Shown piece after piece: positions 58,394 to 64,000 of a stretch of 64,000 nucleotides of DNA. Source of the stretch: Methylobacterium radiotolerans JCM 2831 (lineage in GTDB: Bacteria > Pseudomonadota > Alphaproteobacteria > Rhizobiales > Beijerinckiaceae). Both the position numbers and the translations under genes were made by a program. Position 1 is the first letter of the stretch; every line of letters starts with the position of its first letter. The DNA lies in the NCBI RefSeq assembly GCF_000019725.1, contig NC_010505.1, positions 558,001-622,000 of the forward strand, in the 5' to 3' direction. The notes under the pieces are model-generated. The model was not told where the DNA came from. It searched no databases and saw only the letters and a program-made list of their open reading frames with translations.

Positions 58394-60283
58394 GTGCGCT
58401 ATCCGCCCCACATCCTGGAAGAGATCCGCTCCCGGCTGCCGGCCTCGTCGGTGGTCGGCCGCCGCGTGCAGTTGAAGAAGGCCGGCCGCGAGTGGCGCGG
58501 CCTTTCGCCGTTCAACGCCGAGAAGACGCCGTCCTTCTACGTGAACGACCAGAAGCAGTTCTACCACTGCTTCTCGTCCTCGAAGCACGGCGACATCTTC
58601 ACCTTCCTCATGGAGACGGAAGGCCTCAGCTTCCCCGAGGCGGTCGAGCGGCTGGCGGGCGAGGCCGGCGTCAGCCTGCCGGCGCCCACCGAGGACAACC
58701 GCGCCAGCGAGCAGAAGCGCGCCGGGGCGATCGAGGTCATGGAGATGGCCGCCCGCTGGTTCGAGGAGCGCCTGCGGTCGGGCCAGGGCAGCGAGGCCCG
58801 CGCCTACCTCGAGCGCCGCGGATTGCGGGACGAGACGCAGCGGGCCTTCCGCCTCGGCTACGCGCCGAACGACCGCTACGCCCTGCGCGACCACCTCGCC
58901 GGGCAGGGCGTCGAGAAGGCGCTGATGGTCGAACTCGGCCTGCTCGCGGCCGGGGAGGGCGTCTCGGTCCCCTACGACTATTTCCGCGACCGGGTGATGT
59001 TCCCGATCACCGACACCCGCGGCCGGGTCGTGGCCTTCGGTGGTCGGGCGCTCGCCAAGGAGGTGCGCGCCAAGTACCTCAACTCGCCGGAGACGCCGCT
59101 CTTCCACAAGGGCCGGACGCTCTACAACCTGCACGGCGCCCGCAAGGTCGCCCACGAGCGCGGATCGATCATCGCGGTCGAGGGCTACGTCGACGTCATC
59201 GCCATGACGCTCGCCGGCCACCCCGAGACGGTGGCGCCGCTGGGCACCGCCCTGACGGAGGACCAGCTCGCCCTGCTCTGGCGCCACGCCGACGAGCCGA
59301 TTCTCTGCTTCGACGGCGACAAGGCCGGCCAACGGGCGGCCTACCGGGCCCTCGACATCGCGCTGCCGCTCCTCGAACCCGGCCGCTCGCTGCGGATCGC
59401 GCTGCTGCCGGGCGGCCAGGACCCGGACGACCTGCTGCGCTCGGGCGGCCCGACGGCCATCGACCAGGTGCTGACGGCGGCGCTCCCCCTGTCGGAACTG
59501 CTGTGGCGGCGCGCCCTCGAGGCGGGACCGGTCGACACGCCGGAGCGCCGCGCCGGCCTGACGCAGACCCTGCGCACCACCGTCGCGACGATTCGCGACG
59601 AGACCGTGCGGCGCTACTACCGCGACGATATCGAGGAGCGCCTGCGCGGCCTGTCGCCCCGCGGCAACCGCGCCGCCGGCGCGGCCCCGCGCGGGCGGCA
59701 GCGCTTCACCCGCCCCGGCGAGCCCGTCTCGCCGCGCATCACCGGGAGTCCGAGCCCCTCGGTCACGGCCTCGGCGGGCTTCACGGGCGCCGCTTCGGTC
59801 CGCGAGGCGGTCATCGTCGGTACCCTGCTGGCCCATCCCGAGATGATGGCGGAGTTCGGCGAGGAGGCGGCCGAACTCGACTTCGAGGATCCGGACGCGC
59901 GGGCGCTGCTGTCGGTCCTGCTGGCCTGCGCGGCCGAGGACGAGCACGCGGCGCCCGAGGTGTTGCAGAACCGCATCAATCGCGCCGGACTCACAGGGGC
60001 GGCCGACCGAATCCTCGCCCTGGCCCGCTCGCGGGACCGCACGACCCTGGCTCCGCACGCCGATCCGGCCCACCGCGCAGACGCGCTCCGACAGGCGATG
60101 ATCTTGCACCGGCAGGCAGGAGCGCTACATAGCGAACTTCGCGAAGCACGGCAGGCGTTTGAGGACGATCCGACCGATGCCGGGTGGGCATGGCTCTGCG
60201 AAGTGAAGGCGAGGCTGGAGACCGTCATCGCCGCCGAGGCGGAGGCCGATACACCGGTGTCGAGCGACTCGACGGCCGTGTAA
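58394..60283 (+). CDS. dnaG: DNA primase DnaG
   Basis: A 629-residue primase making RNA primers at the replication fork. The TOPRIM core has the catalytic Glu in VEGYVDVIAM and the DGDKAGQRAA motif, and the helicase-binding C-terminal region is present. The N-terminal zinc ribbon is degenerate: the expected CPFH is S38-P-F-N41, and the expected CxxC is C59-F-S-S62, leaving one of four ligands. Start GTG 58394 places the normal N-terminus RYPPHILEEIRSRLP. Gene order yqeY-dnaG-rpoD is conserved. Relatives I recall in Bradyrhizobiaceae share this change. Confidence 0.96.
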   Translation: MRYPPHILEEIRSRLPASSVVGRRVQLKKAGREWRGLSPFNAEKTPSFYVNDQKQFYHCFSSSKHGDIFTFLMETEGLSFPEAVERLAGEAGVSLPAPTEDNRASEQKRAGAIEVMEMAARWFEERLRSGQGSEARAYLERRGLRDETQRAFRLGYAPNDRYALRDHLAGQGVEKALMVELGLLAAGEGVSVPYDYFRDRVMFPITDTRGRVVAFGGRALAKEVRAKYLNSPETPLFHKGRTLYNLHGARKVAHERGSIIAVEGYVDVIAMTLAGHPETVAPLGTALTEDQLALLWRHADEPILCFDGDKAGQRAAYRALDIALPLLEPGRSLRIALLPGGQDPDDLLRSGGPTAIDQVLTAALPLSELLWRRALEAGPVDTPERRAGLTQTLRTTVATIRDETVRRYYRDDIEERLRGLSPRGNRAAGAAPRGRQRFTRPGEPVSPRITGSPSPSVTASAGFTGAASVREAVIVGTLLAHPEMMAEFGEEAAELDFEDPDARALLSVLLACAAEDEHAAPEVLQNRINRAGLTGAADRILALARSRDRTTLAPHADPAHRADALRQAMILHRQAGALHSELREARQAFEDDPTDAGWAWLCEVKARLETVIAAEAEADTPVSSDSTAV

Positions 60284-60481
60284 TGCCTGTGTCATGGCGG
60301 TGGCGGGGGACCCGGTCCCGCCATAGTTAACAATCGGTCAAGCCTCGGGCTTGCATACGGAAACCGACGACTCACGGCGACTGGAGCGATCCGGCGCCGA
60401 CCTCATACAGCGGCGCCGACGGCGTGGACCGGCCTCATCAGGGCCTCCGCAACGCGCCGCGTGCGAAACAATAGGCTGATC

Positions 60482-62461
<1,980 letters not shown>

Positions 62462-62465
62462 GCCT

Positions 62466-62490
62466 GCGCCGCGGATCGCGCGGCGCTTCC
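62466..62490 (+). terminator. Probable rpoD terminator
   Basis: A perfect eight-base-pair stem (GCGCCGCG and CGCGGCGC, loop GATCG) starts five bases after the rpoD stop and is followed by TTCC. The weak T-run makes it a moderate call. Confidence 0.55.
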
Positions 62491-62537
62491 CCGTCGCCCG
62501 CGTTGCCCCGGTGCCGCGCGGCATCCAGTCTGGCGCC

Positions 62538-63797
62538 ATGCTCGAACGCCGCCCGCCAACGCCCGGATCCCCGACGGCCTTCGCGGACGGCTCGGAGGCT
62601 GACGACGTGCCCTTCGGCGCGCTCCAGCCCTCCGTGGGCATCCGCGACTGGCTGCTCGGCGAGGGCGCGCGGATGCCCAACGCCGAGGAGATGCTGGCCG
62701 GGCTCGCCGAGCGCCTGATCGCGATCGGCGTGCCGGTGGACCGGGCCTCCACGGCCATCGACACCCTGCACTCGGAATATGCCGGCGTCGGCCGCATCTG
62801 GACCCGGGACGGCGGCACCACCGTGCGGCTGTTCCCGCACGGCGCCCGCTCGACGGACGCCTATCTCAACAGCCCGTTCCACACGGTCCACGAGACCGGC
62901 GAGTGGCTGATCCTCGACCTGTCGAAGACCCCGGACGACGCCTACGCGATCGTTCCGGACCTGAAAGCCGGCGGCTACACCCACTACGTGGTGGCGCCCC
63001 TGTTCTTCACGAACGGCACGCAGAACGGAATCACCTTCGCCACCCGCGCACCCGAAGGGTTCCGGGACGACGACATCGCGATCCTGCGCTTCGTCATGCC
63101 GGCGCTGGCGGCCGTGATGGAGATGCGCGTCCTCAACAAGCAGCTCGACCACGTGCTCCGGCTCTACGTCGGCGACGAGCCGCACAGGGCGATCCTGGCC
63201 GGGGACATCCGCCGCGGGCAGGTGACCCGGATCCGCTCGGCGATCCTGTTCGCAGACATGCGCGACTACACCCGCACCACCGCCGACATGACGCCCGAGG
63301 AGGCCGTGGGCCTGCTCAACGTGTTCTTCGACTGCCTCGTGCCGCCGATCGAGCGGGAGGGCGGCGAGGTCCTGAAGTATCTCGGCGACGGCCTGCTGGC
63401 GATCTTCCGGGAGTCCGGCGACGACCTCGGCGGCGCGGCCAAGGGCGCGCTCACCGCGGCGCAGCACGCCCTGGCGGCCCTCGACGAGGCGAACGCCCTG
63501 CACCAGTTCCCGGTGCCGGTGGCCGCGGGCATCGCGCTCCACCACGGCGAGGCCGCCTACGGCAATGTCGGGTCCGGCTCCCGCCTCGACTTCACGGTGA
63601 TCGGGCGCGACGTGAATCTCGCGAGCCGCATCGCGCAGCTGAACCGCGCCCTCGGCGAGCCGCTGCTGATGTCGAAGCCGTTCGTGGACTTCCTCTGGGG
63701 CGACCCGATCCCGCTGGGCGAGCACCGGCTCAACGGCTTCGACGAGCCGATGGCGGTGTTCCGGCCGAAGTTCCTGCGCCCGCGCAGATCCAGCTGA
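62538..63797 (+). CDS. Class III adenylate/guanylate cyclase
   Basis: A 419-residue cyclase. Residues 235-419 form the class III catalytic domain: metal-binding D240 in [11 protein letters not shown]280[10 protein letters not shown] with D284, and the transition-state Asn/Arg in [12 protein letters not shown]. Lys280 favours ATP as substrate, giving cAMP. The N-terminal 210 residues have no membrane segment and resemble a GAF-like sensory domain, ending in a helical linker. ATG 62538 is chosen over GTG 62511 because the upstream nine residues look like leader sequence. It lies 76 bases after rpoD on the same strand. Confidence 0.88.
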   Translation: MLERRPPTPGSPTAFADGSEADDVPFGALQPSVGIRDWLLGEGARMPNAEEMLAGLAERLIAIGVPVDRASTAIDTLHSEYAGVGRIWTRDGGTTVRLFPHGARSTDAYLNSPFHTVHETGEWLILDLSKTPDDAYAIVPDLKAGGYTHYVVAPLFFTNGTQNGITFATRAPEGFRDDDIAILRFVMPALAAVMEMRVLNKQLDHVLRLYVGDEPHRAILAGDIRRGQVTRIRSAILFADMRDYTRTTADMTPEEAVGLLNVFFDCLVPPIEREGGEVLKYLGDGLLAIFRESGDDLGGAAKGALTAAQHALAALDEANALHQFPVPVAAGIALHHGEAAYGNVGSGSRLDFTVIGRDVNLASRIAQLNRALGEPLLMSKPFVDFLWGDPIPLGEHRLNGFDEPMAVFRPKFLRPRRSS

Positions 63798-63893
63798 CCA
63801 GGTCTCCGATCGCGGTCCGGCCCGGTCCCGACGTCGCGCGGCGGCCGCCAACATCCGCTCGCGAGCCCGCAACGTGCCTGTGCGCCGGCCGCC

Positions 63894-64000
63894 TCACCAC
63901 GTCGGCACGAACGGCATCGCGTAGGGGGTGTGCCGGCATCCCCAGACCGGGTCGATCATCTTCGCCATCACGTCCCGTGCCAGGGCGCCGGCGCGTATGG
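63894..64000 (-). CDS. C-terminal end of an unidentified gene (cut by window edge)
   Basis: On the minus strand an open frame enters from the right edge and ends at the TGA at 63894-63896, giving the last 35 or so residues. The end reads DVMAKMIDPVWGCRHTPYAM and finishes PFVPTW. The varied residues (Trp, Tyr, His, Met) are unlike chance high-GC frames. I do not recognise the family, and the fragment is too short for assignment. It converges on the cyclase gene, 97 bases away. Confidence 0.5.
   Translation of the reverse strand, partial: IRAGALARDVMAKMIDPVWGCRHTPYAMPFVPTW

Overview
The window is a high-GC chromosomal segment from a facultative methylotroph, almost certainly Methylobacterium or Methylorubrum (Alphaproteobacteria, Hyphomicrobiales). 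The strongest evidence is at the left end: fhcC-D-A-B on the minus strand faces mptG(orf4)-mtdB-orf5-mch-orf7-orf17-fae on the plus strand. That is the archaeal-type dephospho-tetrahydromethanopterin (dH4MPT) and methylofuran formaldehyde-oxidation island, in the order I recall for M. extorquens AM1. A formate dehydrogenase 4-like pair (fdh4A/fdh4B), a malyl-CoA lyase/thioesterase paralogue, pseudoazurin and an LsrB/VtlR-type LysR gene beside trxB fit the same lineage. I saw no tRNA, rRNA, CRISPR array, insertion sequence or prophage, so this reads as core chromosome.

Layout. 1-1.25 kb: a sensor kinase cut by the window edge and a small secreted protein. 1.3-13.1 kb: the C1 island. Fae condenses formaldehyde with dH4MPT, MtdB oxidises methylene-dH4MPT, Mch hydrolyses methenyl-dH4MPT, and FhcABCD moves the formyl group to methylofuran and releases formate. 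MptG makes the first dedicated precursor of dH4MPT. orf5, orf7 and orf17 (two ATP-grasp ligases and a CitG-like enzyme) probably build the cofactors, but their reactions are not assigned. Formate from Fhc can be oxidised by Fdh4, encoded at 26.8-29.4 kb. 13.4-15.9 kb: a small hypothetical gene, then groS-groL behind a CIRCE operator and promoter. 16-18.6 kb: a CorA transporter and a soluble PAS chemoreceptor. 18.6-23 kb: an alpha/beta hydrolase, a ligase-associated helicase and the PdeM phosphoesterase; the helicase gene carries an in-frame palindromic insert. 23.3-31 kb: DUF6460 and MATE membrane proteins, a glycine-zipper protein, the malyl-CoA family enzyme, fdh4AB, pyrD and a DUF952 gene.

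31.3-34.3 kb: an S24 repressor, a PAS histidine kinase and a Tim44-like protein. 34.3-41.4 kb: the envelope block lptF-lptG-lptD-pdxA-rsmA on the minus strand, without the surA gene often found between lptD and pdxA. 41.6-46.8 kb: pepA, a membrane protein, an acyl-CoA ligase and msrP. 46.9-51.5 kb (minus): a YARHG protein, an LsrB-like regulator, trxB, an ELM1-family protein, a secreted protein and greA. 51.6-57.6 kb: carB and carA, separated by pseudoazurin and a small membrane protein. 57.8-63.8 kb: the macromolecular-synthesis group yqeY-dnaG-rpoD, followed by a class III cyclase. The last bases hold the C-terminal end of an unidentified minus-strand gene.

Main points for follow-up are the repeat insertion inside the helicase coding sequence, the unassigned cofactor genes orf5/orf7/orf17, a DnaG zinc motif missing most ligands, a cysteine-free LsrB-like regulator with two matched palindromes upstream, and an Fdh4 partner that looks like a winged helix. 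All functions are read from sequence motifs and gene order; no database search was run.
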